Below the pieces are notes generated by a model. The model saw only the letters and a list, made by a program, of their open reading frames with translations. It had not been told where the DNA came from and did no database searches. A DNA stretch of 64,000 nt from Carex sylvatica (lineage: Eukaryota; Streptophyta; Magnoliopsida; Poales; Cyperaceae): the NCBI GenBank assembly GCA_964058845.1, contig CAXKVR010000158.1, positions 1 to 64,000 of the forward strand, read 5' to 3'. The position numbers and the translations under genes are program-made. Each line of letters begins with the position of its first letter. The stretch's first letter is position 1. Shown here piece after piece: positions 23,943 to 35,049 of this stretch.

Positions 23943-24250
23943 GGGTAAGTTTGCATGCATTCTAGAATAGTTATAATAGAATAGCTAGAATAGTTACTAT
24001 TTGAAAATAGTGCTAACTCAAAGCTATTCGGAATAGCTAAAAATACGTTTAGATGCACTCTTTGGAATAGCTACTGAGAATAGTTACTATTGAAGAGCCC
24101 ATTCACGCTATTCTAAGTATTTGTTGGGTTAGCGAAACAAGGTTATTTTAGCTATTCAGAATAGTGTTTGATGTTGTTTGAATGAATTCTAGAATAGAAT
24201 AGCAGCACTATTCAATAATAACACTATTCTAAGTGCATCCAAACATACCC
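23943..24250. mobile_element. Tourist-like MITE, GAATAG family copy 2
   Basis: 308 bp, flanked by TTA at 23940-23942 and 24251-24253. Ends are GGGTAAGTTTGCATGCATTC and, reverse-complemented, GGGTATGTTTGGATGCACTT. The interior is full of GAATAG/CTATTC words, as in 3711-4017. Confidence 0.82.
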
Positions 24251-24253
24251 TTA

Positions 24254-25839
24254 GAGCATTAATTTGTGAAAGAATCTTATAATTCTTGTTCCCCTCAGAA
24301 ATATCTAATCTCTAAAACTTAATTCGTTATTTGAATTAATTAAAGAAGCTAAAGAGCATGTTCATTGTTCACATCCTTTCTCTTTCTTCTCCAACAGTTT
24401 AATTAATTAGATGTTTTAATACTGGAGTGTGCCCACTTTATTTTTGCATGTGATGAGGGACCAAGAGAGCAAATGGCTTGCTCTAGCTAGGAGCATGGCC
24501 GTTGGGTTGGAGTTTGATTCTTTTGTAGGCCAAGTATGGCAAGTATGGCAAGTATGGTAGTAGTGTGTGGTATGGTGGGACGTGACGTGGGGTGATAAAT
24601 AGTAACATATCGATACATATTTTTGTCTTACAATTAGAGGCGTAGTTAGGATTTTAATTTATACTTAAATGTTCAGGGGATTGTGGACTGTTGTGAATTA
24701 ATCTATTCAGATTATGAATTGTCTAAAAATAGACAACAACCAGATTATGATTATACATGAACATATATAAGATTTTCAAAAATTCAAAAATTACAGTCGC
24801 CTATCCTTGATTCAATGTGGCTCCGTCGTTGTTTACAATATAAATTTTATTTATTTATAATTTGTGGGTCATCAAATTAAAATTAGGGTCTGTTGCATAA
24901 AAAAACTGAGGATCACGGTCACCTAATTTGTGGCAAATCACGTGTTGAACGAAATATATATTAAAAGAATAATTAGCCTCCAAGGGAATTTAAATTTATT
25001 AGATTTATAAATTGATATTAGAGTTAAAGTGCATATACTAGATAATGGCATGCTCATCATGTATCCTATTGTCAAAGGGAGCAAATGATTACATATTACC
25101 CTTTTTATTTTGTGCTTCAAAATAGATGCCTAATTATTAGTCAAGCAACTAATAAGTAATCATACTCGGTCATACCGTCTTATTCAAATTATTAAATTTT
25201 GTACGGAAAATTAATGTTGAGAAATATATGAAGCTCGGAAAAATAAATGCACACTCAACCAGAAATGACGGCCTTAAGTTCTAATACTTGTTAATTCTAT
25301 TAAAAAATTACAGAAAAACAAATATATTGGCAACTATTTTCTAAACACTCGTATTGATCTATAAGATATTAAGGTAAATATATTGACAATCTTATTGATA
25401 AAATATCAACTAATATAAAATTACCGAAATTAAAAAATATATATAAATATGTTGTGTCAAATTTGTTACAAGTTACTTGATCATTGATCAAAATGTCAAT
25501 AAATGACCATCACAATTACTTCAAATGATAACATTTGAGACATAATCTAATTAAAATTTAAGAAACTATTATTTTCAATTTTTAAAATTTAATAATAATT
25601 TTGCTCATGGTAAAATATTTAATTTTAGATAACACATGCATGCATGCAAACTTGCCTTGTAAAATTTGTAGTACGGTTCCATGGGTTGAGTGATGAATGA
25701 CCGGAGTCCAAATTTGCGACATGTGTGTGGTAGATGGATGTATCTCGGATAATAAAACAGAAAAAAGAATTGAGTTTGTCTACTTGATATTTATTTGTTT
25801 GTATGACTATGAAAGAAGTTTGATGGAAGGAAGTGTCAC
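24254..25839. other. Intergenic DNA
   Basis: No gene seen. Three tandem copies of the 9 bp word CAAGTATGG-like sequence occur near 24530-24557. Confidence 0.45.
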
Positions 25840-25847
25840 GTGCTGGT

Positions 25848-25904
25848 AGGGGTGAAAACGGGTCGGATATTACTCGTCCGAATCCGGATCGGTATCCGAT
25901 AGGG
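25848..25904. mobile_element. Tiny 57 bp insertion with an 8 bp flanking repeat
   Basis: Flanked by GTGCTGGT at 25840-25847 and 25905-25912. It begins AGGGGTGAAAACGGG, the terminal motif seen in the hAT element at 13108-13641, then carries CCGAATCCGGATCGG. There is no matching inverted end on the right, so it may be a deletion derivative or a one-ended remnant. Confidence 0.5.
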
Positions 25905-25912
25905 GTGCTGGT

Positions 25913-26686
25913 CCATCTGTCATGCCATAACAACTTCCCAAATTTCAACACTTGGAGAGGAGAGCTCAGAGATGCTTTGCTTGCTTCCTTGGTACTGGTA
26001 GAGAGACCCACGACCATTCCAGCTGTATAAAAAAGGACTGCCACTGGCACCGCTACGACAGTACGACTTCTCCTTTATTTGTAGGCCAAAAACAAAACAA
26101 AAATTAATTATAAACAACCGACTTAATTTCCACTGTCATCCAAGTTACATGGACCCAGAAAAGAAGAATCGAACCTTTTATTTTTTTTTAATGAATTTTT
26201 CGAGTTTAGTTGCGTTAAATGTTAATAATGAAATCGTCTAAAAAGTACCGAACTTTATAAATGCGGTCGTAGTTGTAAAACACAGTGACACTTGAGTTCC
26301 AAACTTCCAATCCTCTGCAAATTTTTTGAATCTAAAATTACAATTGAAGTTTCAAGAGATCCGGCCCTTAAAAATGCTTTTAATTTTCGAAACTATTTGC
26401 TTCAAATTTTTATTGTCCAATTTGACCCATTAGACTTAGAAGTTGATTCTTTGCTATAATATACAACAATACATATTGTAACTTTTATTTTTTTGACACT
26501 TCAGATGGCCTTAGATCGGAGACGAAATCGGAAAATCTACAATATGACCGAATAAGTTATTGTAAAATATCAATATTTGCAATATTGGATCGAAATAATT
26601 TTTATTTTCAAACACTCTCTTTATATTTATAAACATGAAAAATTTAACATTGAATGTGTTGCGGCTATGTTGGAACTGGCTATATG
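25913..26686. other. Intergenic DNA
   Basis: Open frames at 25625-26050 on the - strand and 25833-26030 on the + strand overlap each other and the small insertion, with no recognisable domain. Nothing else seen. Confidence 0.45.
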
Positions 26687-27090
26687 GGAATATGCTAGCA
26701 TGCTATGCATAGCATAGAGGACTTTCATGTAACGACTCAATATTTGACTTTTTAAAAGTCTAACGGTAGATCCGAACCGTTTATTTTGTTCTCCATATTA
26801 ATATGTGTTTGGAGATCAAATTTTACATTTTTGAAATTTGTTTACTATTTTTTAGATTTATTGAAAATCGCTGTTTGCAGCAAATCTGGACCATAAAAAT
26901 ACAGCGATTTTCAATAAATCTAAACAAATAGTAAAAATTTTCCAAAAAATGTAAAATTTGGTCTCCAAACACATATTAATATGTAGAACAAGATGAACGG
27001 TTTGGATCGACCATTAGGATTTTGAAAAGTCAAATATTGAGCCATTGCACGGAGGCCCTTTATGCTACGCATAACGTGCTAGCATGTTCC
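26687..27090. mobile_element. Fold-back element, GCTAGCATGCTATGC family, copy 1
   Basis: The arms pair GGAATATGCTAGCATGCTAT with the complement of a right end reading ATAACGTGCTAGCATGTTCC. Complementarity runs about 190 bp to a loop near 26880-26900 (AATCGCTGTTTGCAGC region). Related copy at 27455-27855. Target duplication not resolved. Confidence 0.75.
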
Positions 27091-27104
27091 TCTCTCTATA
27101 TATA

Positions 27105-27131
27105 TATACATAGAGAGAGAGAGAGAGAGAT
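27105..27131. repeat. (TA)n/(GA)n microsatellite
   Basis: A run of TA followed by about nine GA dinucleotides directly downstream of the fold-back element. Confidence 0.8.
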
Positions 27132-27454
27132 CAATTTCCCAATCAAACATCAGAGAAATGTATACTTTTAATATCTAGACTTGCAAAATTGAAGCATTGT
27201 AAATATTTTTTTTAACCAATTCAATATTCTTATGTGAAAAAAAGATATTCACATGTGAAACAACTATATATATGTTCTTTCTTTGGCCAATCAATCCAAA
27301 CGAGCAAAATATAGTTTAATTTCATGTTTTGAATAACTTTGTCGTGTCATCTTATCAACCAAAGCAACATATATATTTAGACTTTATTTATTAAAATATG
27401 TGAGAATCTTCATATATTTATGAATGCAATCTACAAAAATATAACATATAGCCA

Positions 27455-27855
27455 GAACATGCTAGCATGCTATGCGTAGCATAGAGGATCTCCGTGCAAC
27501 GAGTCAATATTTAACTTTTCAAAATCCTAACGGTCAATCCGAACCGTTCATCTTGTTTCCATATTAATATGTGTTTGGAGACCAATTTTTACATTTTTTG
27601 GAACTTTTTTACTATTTTTTTAGATTTATTGAAAATTGCTGTTTTTTTATGGTCCAGATTTGCTGAAAACAGCGATTTTCAAATCTAAAATTATAGTAAA
27701 AAAATTCAAAAAAATGTAAAATTTGGTCTCCAAACACATATTAATATGGAGAACAAGATGAACGATTCGGATCGACCATTAAGATTTTGAAAAGTCGAAT
27801 ATTGAGTCGTTGCACGAAGACTCTCTATACTACGCATAGCATGCTAGCATATTCC
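27455..27855. mobile_element. Fold-back element, GCTAGCATGCTATGC family, copy 2
   Basis: About 400 bp with the same arms as 26687-27090 in the same orientation, 365 bp downstream: GAACATGCTAGCATGCTATG on the left and GGAATATGCTAGCATGCTAT reverse-complemented on the right. Shared internal words include ATATTAATATGTGTTTGGAG. The open frame 27787-28083 starts in its right arm and is not a gene. Confidence 0.75.
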
Positions 27856-28313
27856 TATATATTGCAATTCTCTATATCTATCCATCCATCCATCCATCCA
27901 TCTATATATTGCAATTCTCGTCAAAAGTATTTTTCCAATTGTTTTATTTTCTCAGAGCTACACACGTCTGTTTGTGTTGATTTAGTGATAAGCGAAATAT
28001 TTTCAACGATTTATTTGATACTGGTTGAGTGCTATGTGTACAAAATTGAAACACTCCCATTATTAATTTTTAAAACGCAATAAAAAGCTATATTTTCTGG
28101 TTGTCTAACATTAATTAGATAACACGAAAAATGCAATTGCACAGGCGTTATCTTACTTCTTTCTGAGTATGCAGATTATAAAGTTTGTTGCTTTGTATTG
28201 ATAAAATGATCCTTGAAAGGGAACATTTATGAAGCCCACCCTTTTTAATTTTTGTTGAATATGAAACCAAAGGTGCATAGCATTAATATTTTAGTTGCCT
28301 CATTCTGATTTAA
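27856..28313. other. Intergenic DNA with a (CATC)n microsatellite
   Basis: Five CATC units at about 27880-27900. The rest is AT-rich and featureless. Confidence 0.5.
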
Positions 28314-28322
28314 ATTTTTAAA

Positions 28323-29532
28323 GAGTAAGGCATGGGTGCTATTAGGAGTGGCAACGAATCGAACTGAATTGAACTTATTCTAGGTTTGAGTTTGATTTGA
28401 ATAAGATTCGAACCGAATCTGGTTTGATTCGTTTTGAATCGAACCCATTTTGAATCGAATCACGAACTAAATTATTTTTTAGCAGCTCTAGTTATACCGG
28501 TAGTTTATACATTAATTTTTTCTCGCGGAAGAAAATTCACATGGTTTCCTTTTACCGGTATGAAATGAGTGTTTTTAAGTTAAAAAATTATTCATGAAAA
28601 AATACATCACAACAAATAATCTTAAAAAGAGGATTAAGTACAAGAACTAAAATATGCAGTAAAAACAAGTAATTGTACATTGAGTGCTCACTCGATCAAA
28701 CCCTCGATCGAACCATCTAATGAAGTGAGAATCTGAAAGGTAGAGAAGGCAAAGGAGAGACAACCATTTAGACCGGAGAGAGGAGTGACGGCTGGAGAGA
28801 CAGCCAGTCGCCGAGAGCGTCGGCAGGTTTTAGAGAGAGAAGGAGAGTGAGTTAGGGAGAGGCGGAGAGAGAACTAGGTTATTAAGATTTGAGAGCGATG
28901 GAGCGTCGGCTAAGTTAAATTATGACTCTTTATCTTGGATTTTAATTTCATCAGATAAATGAACGGCCGATGTTATTATGAGATTTGAACCATAAAAGTT
29001 CGCGAACCCATTTCGATCGAACCACGCTAGGTTTGAGTTTGGTTTGAATTAATTTCGAATCGAACCTGGTTTGGTTCGTTTTAATTTGAACTCATTTCGA
29101 ATTAAACTCGAATCACGAACTACGAATTTTTTGCCAGCCCTAGGTGCTATGAATAACATAAGGTCATCCGTGCTACGGTATCAAAAACCTATCATATAAA
29201 CTTCAAACTTCAATTTAAATAGTTCAATAAATTTGTTATATATTAAACTTGTAGAATACTAATTTTTACTATTTTTGAATTGTTTTACTAATTTTTATGA
29301 TTTATGAAAGATGACAAAAAATAATCTAATATTGACAATTTTCTTTTATTTTGACTATTATGGGCTATATTTCATAAATCATAAAAATAGTAAATTTTTT
29401 TAAAAAATAATAAAAATTAGTATTATACAAATTTATTAAGCTATTTAAATCGAAGTTCGAAGTTTATACGATAAGTTTTTGGGGCCGTAGTACGGATGAC
29501 TTTATGCTATCCATAGCACCCAAGCCTTACTC
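28323..29532. mobile_element. Mutator-like fold-back element split by a nested hAT
   Basis: Outer ends are GAGTAAGGCATGGGTGCTAT and, reverse-complemented, GAGTAAGGCTTGGGTGCTAT. The flanks ATTTTTAAA (28314-28322) and AATTTTAAA (29533-29541) match at 8 of 9. Removing the 800 bp insert at 28343-29142 plus one GGTGCTAT leaves about 400 bp whose arms pair through GGTCATCCGTGCTACGG and its partner near 29490. Confidence 0.78.
28343..29142. mobile_element. hAT-type element nested in the left TIR of a fold-back element
   Basis: 800 bp, flanked by a perfect 8 bp duplication GGTGCTAT (28335-28342 and 29143-29150). Ends are TAGGAGTGGCAACGAATCG and, reverse-complemented, TAGGGCTGGCAAAAAATTCG. Subterminal GAATCGAAC/GGTTTGA words are frequent at both ends. 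No transposase. It interrupts the fold-back's terminal repeat, so it arrived later. Confidence 0.87.
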
Positions 29533-29541
29533 AATTTTAAA

Positions 29542-30406
29542 TATATTATATTTGCAGTCCAATATTGATCGAAATGCTTTGAAAAAACACATTTCATATA
29601 TTTTAGTTGCTTGTGATCCAATATCTATTATAGTCTAATCTAAGTTAAAAACACATTTTATATTCTTTACCATAAATAATAGATGATGATTAAAACAATA
29701 AAAAGGAACGATACAACAACGCATAGATTCCACCTTACCACGCACCTCAGTCGATCACTCCTGGGACCAAATATATATATATTTTGATGATTTTCTAAAA
29801 TCCGGTGATAGACGACGGGTAAATTCTGACGCGCCTTAATTATTTTAGTCAAAGGAAGAAAGGTAGATGCTACCTAAAGAACAGAGGAAGTAGGTGAAGT
29901 GGGTTTATACCGCCTATTTTTTATATCCAACAAATCAAATTTTTTATGTGAGAAATCTGCTTAGGTAAAATAGATCATTTGATAGTGAAATGTAGTTTTC
30001 AAAAAAAAAAGAAAAAAGTCTGTGCAGTAATGTTTAAGGCTTCTAAAATAAACCGACCCTCATTCTGTTACAGCAAATAACGTGGCAGTTGCATGCGCTA
30101 CCGGATGAACGGCCTCCAACTAAATTCTTGCAACAGCCCAAGTTATCCTACAGAATATTGATTCACATCTCCTACTAAGTGATACGTTCTAACTCCAGAG
30201 AGAGAGATTAAGTCACATTGTGTCTAAACGCGTTCTAACTCAGAGAGAAATTAGTTCATGTGATTTAGGTATGTATTTATTACGTGTTCGAGTGAAACTG
30301 AGTGCAGATCTGACACGTACATAATTCTATCCTTTATGTACCATGTATTGCTGAATTTGTGGTTTCCAAACTTAGTGAATTTCGAAATATTTATAGGTCC
30401 ATAAGT
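29542..30406. other. Intergenic DNA
   Basis: No gene or repeat recognised. The open frame 29667-29852 (-) has no domain. Confidence 0.45.
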
Positions 30407-30560
30407 TGATTTGAGTCTCTTACAGACATCCGACTGGACTTACCTCACAGGCCAGTAAATCGATTCGACTCTCGTGTGGACGACTCGAATGGACTTATCT
30501 CACAAGCTGATAAGTCCATTAGAGTCGTGTACAGACAACTCGAACATGCCTGCTATTTGG
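30407..30560. repeat. Tandem repeat, unit about 54 bp, 2.5 copies
   Basis: Imperfect units contain ACTGGACTTACCTCACAG then AATGGACTTATCTCACAAG, each preceded by a GAGTC/GACTC and CGTGT element. Part of the array also folds as an inverted repeat (GGACTTATC with GATAAGTCC). Confidence 0.6.
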
Positions 30561-30954
30561 ACTTATTATCTAAGCTTAATACTCAGCTCATAATGATTTA
30601 GGAGTCGTTTAGTACATAAACCTATCACTAAAGATATTGATTCAACAGAGAGTGTTTAAACTTTACATCAATTAATTAAACAGAATGAGACAAAGGATAT
30701 GTGTACTGTTTTGTCATGCACTCATGTTTGATTCTAATCAGATATTTTGGTGAATATACAATTATAATAATATTTATCGAAATAAAATATAATTATAATA
30801 ATATTTTTGTCCGGAAGTTTTCTCATTAAAAATCATTATAATGTAGACTCACTCTTTTATTATTTAATGGCATTATATGCGTTGCAAAAGAAAATTGTTT
30901 AGTATTAAGTACGATACGAGGAGAAATCTTTTATGTTCGCTGCATCATATTTTA

Positions 30955-31290
30955 GGAAATATTTCTGTTGTTATTTCAAAGAAATAGCAGGAACATGTTA
31001 TTCTCATTTCAGTCGTTGATCTTTGTTGAATTTCACGCAAGAAAAAGAAATCGTTGAAATTAAAGCATAAAAAATTTCGTTGAACGGTTGAGATTAGAAT
31101 AACAAAAACCTATTTGAAATAACATGAAACTGTTATTGTCATCCCAAATCAAATTTATCTTGATTTGAAGAATTTATTTTTGTTAAATTCACACATAAAA
31201 GAATTTGAACGGTTGAAATTAGAATAACAGAAACATATTATTCCTTTGAAATAACAGGAACATGTTATTCTCATCCCAAATCATTGGAAT
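30955..31290. repeat. Complex direct and inverted repeats around AACATGTTATTCTCAT
   Basis: Three related blocks contain GAAATAACAGGAACATGTTA, TTCTCATCCCAAATCA and GAACGGTTGARATTAGAATA. The first block (around 30965-31060) is partly inverted relative to the last. This looks like a MITE with internal duplication; ends unresolved. Confidence 0.5.
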
Positions 31291-31299
31291 AACGACATA

Positions 31300-32935
31300 T
31301 TTATTTCTCATATTTTATGCTTTTTAGTTATAGTTCAATTTGCATGTTTTGGTTATCTTTGTTTCACTAAAGATCTATATTTTGGAATCGAATTCTCTGC
31401 TCCTGAGAGTAGGAAATTTTTGCCTCCAGAGTCACTGTCGGTGGGCCCCCATTTCAAAAATTAAATGTGACCGGCCCCTTTAACAGTGATCGGCCCTACA
31501 TTCCAGTAACTGAGGAGGCAGGAAATTCCTGCACTCCAGATGACAGGTGATCTCCTTCTTTATATTTTGTGGATCCATCGATTTTTCAGTATTTAAAAAT
31601 CATGATGAAATTACATCAAAATAGAAATAAACATATAAGGCTTATAATGCAAATATATTCGATTATTTGAATCACAGGATTATTCCTCGGTAACTGTTAT
31701 TTATTATAACGGTGTAGGAAAAAACTTAGATATTAATATTTTTTGTGAGATTAATGTTGAATATCTAGCTAATACCACTACTTTGAAAATAATTTAATTT
31801 TTTTCACTTTGTCTCATGTTAAAAACAATCATAATTATCCTAATAAGTGCGTTTATTGACTATATCTTTTAGCTATTTTTTTTTCTTCTATATTTTGTGT
31901 TTTTATTGCAAATTAGGCACTCAGTAACTGTTGGAAGGAACCTTTTAACAGTGATGCTCGTGATTGCAATAATTATGATGGTTTTGACAATGTGAAAAAG
32001 TGTGCTTGAAATGAAACAGCGAAAGTTGGAAGTGTATTTAAAATAGAGATTGAAAAAACGGATGTTACAAGAGCAACGGAAGAGTGCTATATTTTGAATC
32101 TCCATTTTTATTTTATGCACATAGTTGTTCTGATTCGTTAACAACTGAGATTAAAAGATGAATTTTTGAATTGAATATCAATCCTACAATCACATAATCT
32201 GTCTTCTTTTTATTAAATATATCTATTTAATGTGTAGAAGTCTAAATTTAGTTAAAAATATACTCGCCACACAGACTGTTACATGGTTTATCACATTAAA
32301 ATTGAATAAATTCCTAGCGATCCGTTTCCTTATGTCTCTTTATAGCTATTTTCAATTCTTACAATTAAATTATTTTCTTATTTCTCCATTTTCTCCATTT
32401 CATTTATCATCTTTCTCTATAGTTTCGACAATGAAAATAGAAATAATTATATCTTTTCAGATTTTATTTAGGGCCATTGTATCTTTGTGAATAGATTAAT
32501 AGTAGATCTTGTGCTGATGAAAATAATTATATCTTTGTGATCTGAAGAGAAAATGAAGAATATCTAGAACTTTTGTGTAGAGAAATTTTTATTTTTAAAA
32601 TAATTTTCATAAGAATATATGTGTGGAGAAAATTCTTATTTGAATCATTTAATTATATCCTTTTCAATTTTGTTTTACGTATCTTTTCTCCTCTAAATTG
32701 TTTAATGATATGTCTTGCCTGTGGAGAAAATTAGATATAAAATCGCAATGATACTTAAAAAAAAATCATGTTATATTTGATCTATTTTTTTTTCATTTGT
32801 TGTTGTTTCCTTTATTTTCTTTTATTGTTATTTATTATTTGAATTTTTATTTGTCTTTTATTTTTATTTACATATTTTTTTTGTGAATGTGAAACAAAAA
32901 AGTCTCTTCATATTCTATTTAATCTTATAATATAT
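31300..32935. other. AT-rich intergenic DNA, possibly the body of a Helitron
   Basis: No coding domain. The open frames at 31869-32144 (-) and 32230-32490 (+) are low-complexity translations. If the 3' terminus at 32964 is genuine, part of this interval could belong to that element, but no 5' end was recognised. Confidence 0.35.
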
Positions 32936-32964
32936 CTCCGTTGCAACACACGGTACAATACTAG
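32936..32964 (+). mobile_element. Possible Helitron 3' terminus
   Basis: The sequence CTCCGTTGCAACACACGGT, followed by ACAATACTAG and then T, has a short CCGT/ACGG stem about 10 bp before CTAG. This fits the Helitron rule of a hairpin upstream of a CTRR end followed by T. Similar termini are frequent in plant genomes. The matching 5' TC end is not identified. Confidence 0.45.
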
Positions 32965-33150
32965 TAGTTTTTAATATGTGTTGACAATGAAGAATTAAAT
33001 AGTTAAGAGATTCTCTCACCTTTTTAAAAATAATTAAATAATGTTTTTGACGACAACTTAACTTTTGATCTAAACAAATATATTATCCGTTATATGAGAT
33101 TATATTTAAAATTTAAATAAAAACAACAACCTTACATTACAAATAACATG

Positions 33151-33556
33151 AATTAAATTAGTGTGCTATCTGTAGCATAGTGATGTACTGTCATGCTACT
33201 CCTTTAAAAAATATTTGATTCCATGGTGAATTCAAACAGCTGAAATTAATCTACTTCACGAGTGATGTATTTACATACAAAAATTCTAAAATTTTAAATT
33301 CATTTAGTATAAACTCAAGCACTAGAAAATAAATATTTACAAGTTAATTTTAAAACATTTATTTTTCATTATTTTTTTATCTATTGACTTTATACTAAAT
33401 GAATGTAAAAATTTATAAATTTTATATGTAAATACATCACTCGTGAAGTAGATTAATTTCAACCGTTTGAATTTATTTTTTAAAATCTATTCAATAGATT
33501 TATAAAAATATAGTACGACATATCACTATTCTACAGGTAATACACCAACCTTTCTC
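33151..33556. mobile_element. Mutator-like fold-back element with 9 bp target duplication
   Basis: 406 bp flanked by AAATAACAT at 33142-33150 and 33557-33565. The 31 bp outer ends begin GAATTAAATTAGTGTGCTAT and GAGAAAGGTTGGTGTATTAC and converge on CTGTAG-ATAG. Arms are complementary for about 180 bp, with mirrored GTGATGTATTTACATA and TTTAGTATAAA words shared with 51186-51717. Confidence 0.75.
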
Positions 33557-33565
33557 AAATAACAT

Positions 33566-34611
33566 TATTATTTAAAATTATGTCAGTATAAAGATCTGTC
33601 AAACGATACTTAAAAATATTAGTTGAGGCTCATCATACACTAGTTTTCTGATATTTATATGATTATCGCCTACTAGGCAAAATGGTCGGATTCGGATCCA
33701 GATTTTACCGTTGCTAGTTGGTACCGTCAGATTTCATTTCACCAAAGAAGAAAATATTTACATAACCGTGATCCGTGGGTAAAATTTTCCAGAAGGAAAA
33801 CAAATAAACAATTTGTACTGCTGAATTATTTTGTGGGGGTGGTCATGTACTGAGGCTCTGAAACCAATGAATAGAATGAATCGGTATTCACTGGGGACCG
33901 TGTCTGACTCAGCAAGCCTAACCTGGGGCTAACTCAACCATGGTTCGTTTTCCACGGCTACACACACCGGTACGGCAGGAAATAATACTTAATTTTACAT
34001 TTCAGATGAATCGGATTAAATTCTCCTGTATTATAAATCATTAATTTTACACCAAACACAGATTTATAAATCATTAATTTTACTTATTTGCTCAAGTAAA
34101 AGCACATTTGGGAGCCTGACTTTCAAATTTTTCATCAAAAAAAGTATAATCTACTTACTGTATCTTCACTCTTGTTTGATTATTGAATATAAGTTTTAAA
34201 AGTTTGTTCCCGAGTCGGCGAGTCCAAGTCCCAGTATTCATAATCTAACACTCGAAAGAAAATAAAAAAGAGAGAATCCAAAGCTTGTCATTTTTCTTTT
34301 CAATCATGAGTAATTATTTTTTAACAGAGGTAAAACAAGAGTCTTGTCTCGTTTATTTCGCCAAAATCTGCAGGAGACACTGACAGTATCTCACACGAGG
34401 AGGCCCGAGCAAAAATACCCACGCATTACCAACTAATTCTAAATCAGAGAAAAAGAAAGCGAGAAAAAGTAAAAGTTGGCAGAGATTAGTTAATAATAAA
34501 TGTCAAATGACGATTAATGTATAATTCATGGAAGATGCCATGTCGCTGTACCCAGGTACAGTAATAATAAACAGAGTACTCTTAGTAGCAGCACCTCCTC
34601 GGTTTCACCAA
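33566..34611 (+). promoter_or_regulatory. Upstream region of KIN4A
   Basis: Single-copy-looking DNA between the last transposon and the pyrimidine-rich leader. I could not pick a convincing TATA box; ATAATAATAAA near 34563-34571 is a weak candidate about 45 bp upstream of the CT tract. Confidence 0.35.
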
Positions 34612-34633
34612 CTCTCTCTCTCTCTCTCTCTCT
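34612..34633 (+). repeat. (CT)n tract in the presumed KIN4A 5' leader
   Basis: Eleven CT dinucleotides, followed to 35049 by a pyrimidine-rich leader with CCACCTCCACCTCCACCAT. Such tracts are common near plant transcription starts (Y-patch) and in 5' UTRs. Confidence 0.7.
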
Positions 34634-35049
34634 GCTATTTCTTCTCTTGTAAGCCCATCATTTCCTCTCTTTTCCTCTTTCTCTCTCATTGAAACGATAA
34701 AAAATTAAGAAAAGGAGTCCGTTTTCCCCCCAGGAGGAAGAGTAACCACCTCCACCTCCACCATCCATCAACACTGCCACCATCACCATCTCTCAATCTC
34801 TATCTCTCCCTGCAACCTCCATTTGGTATGCTGGAGCTTGAAGTGAAACCCAAGAAACCATAATTAATAGCTGTTGCTGCAGTTCCAGCCATCTCTTTCT
34901 CACCCCTTTTTATCATCCGTGTTTCTCTTTCTCTGATCTAGCTATTGATTCCACTGCTCTGGGTTTGGGATTTGGGGTATTTTCCCAAGTAAATTGGTGC
35001 CTACTGGGGCTTACAATTGTGAAGTGTCTCATTTAGTGAAAGAAAAAAA

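Noticed and set aside
25625..26050. 141-codon open frame on the - strand
   Set aside because: Crosses a small transposon insertion, no domain, competing frames on the + strand.
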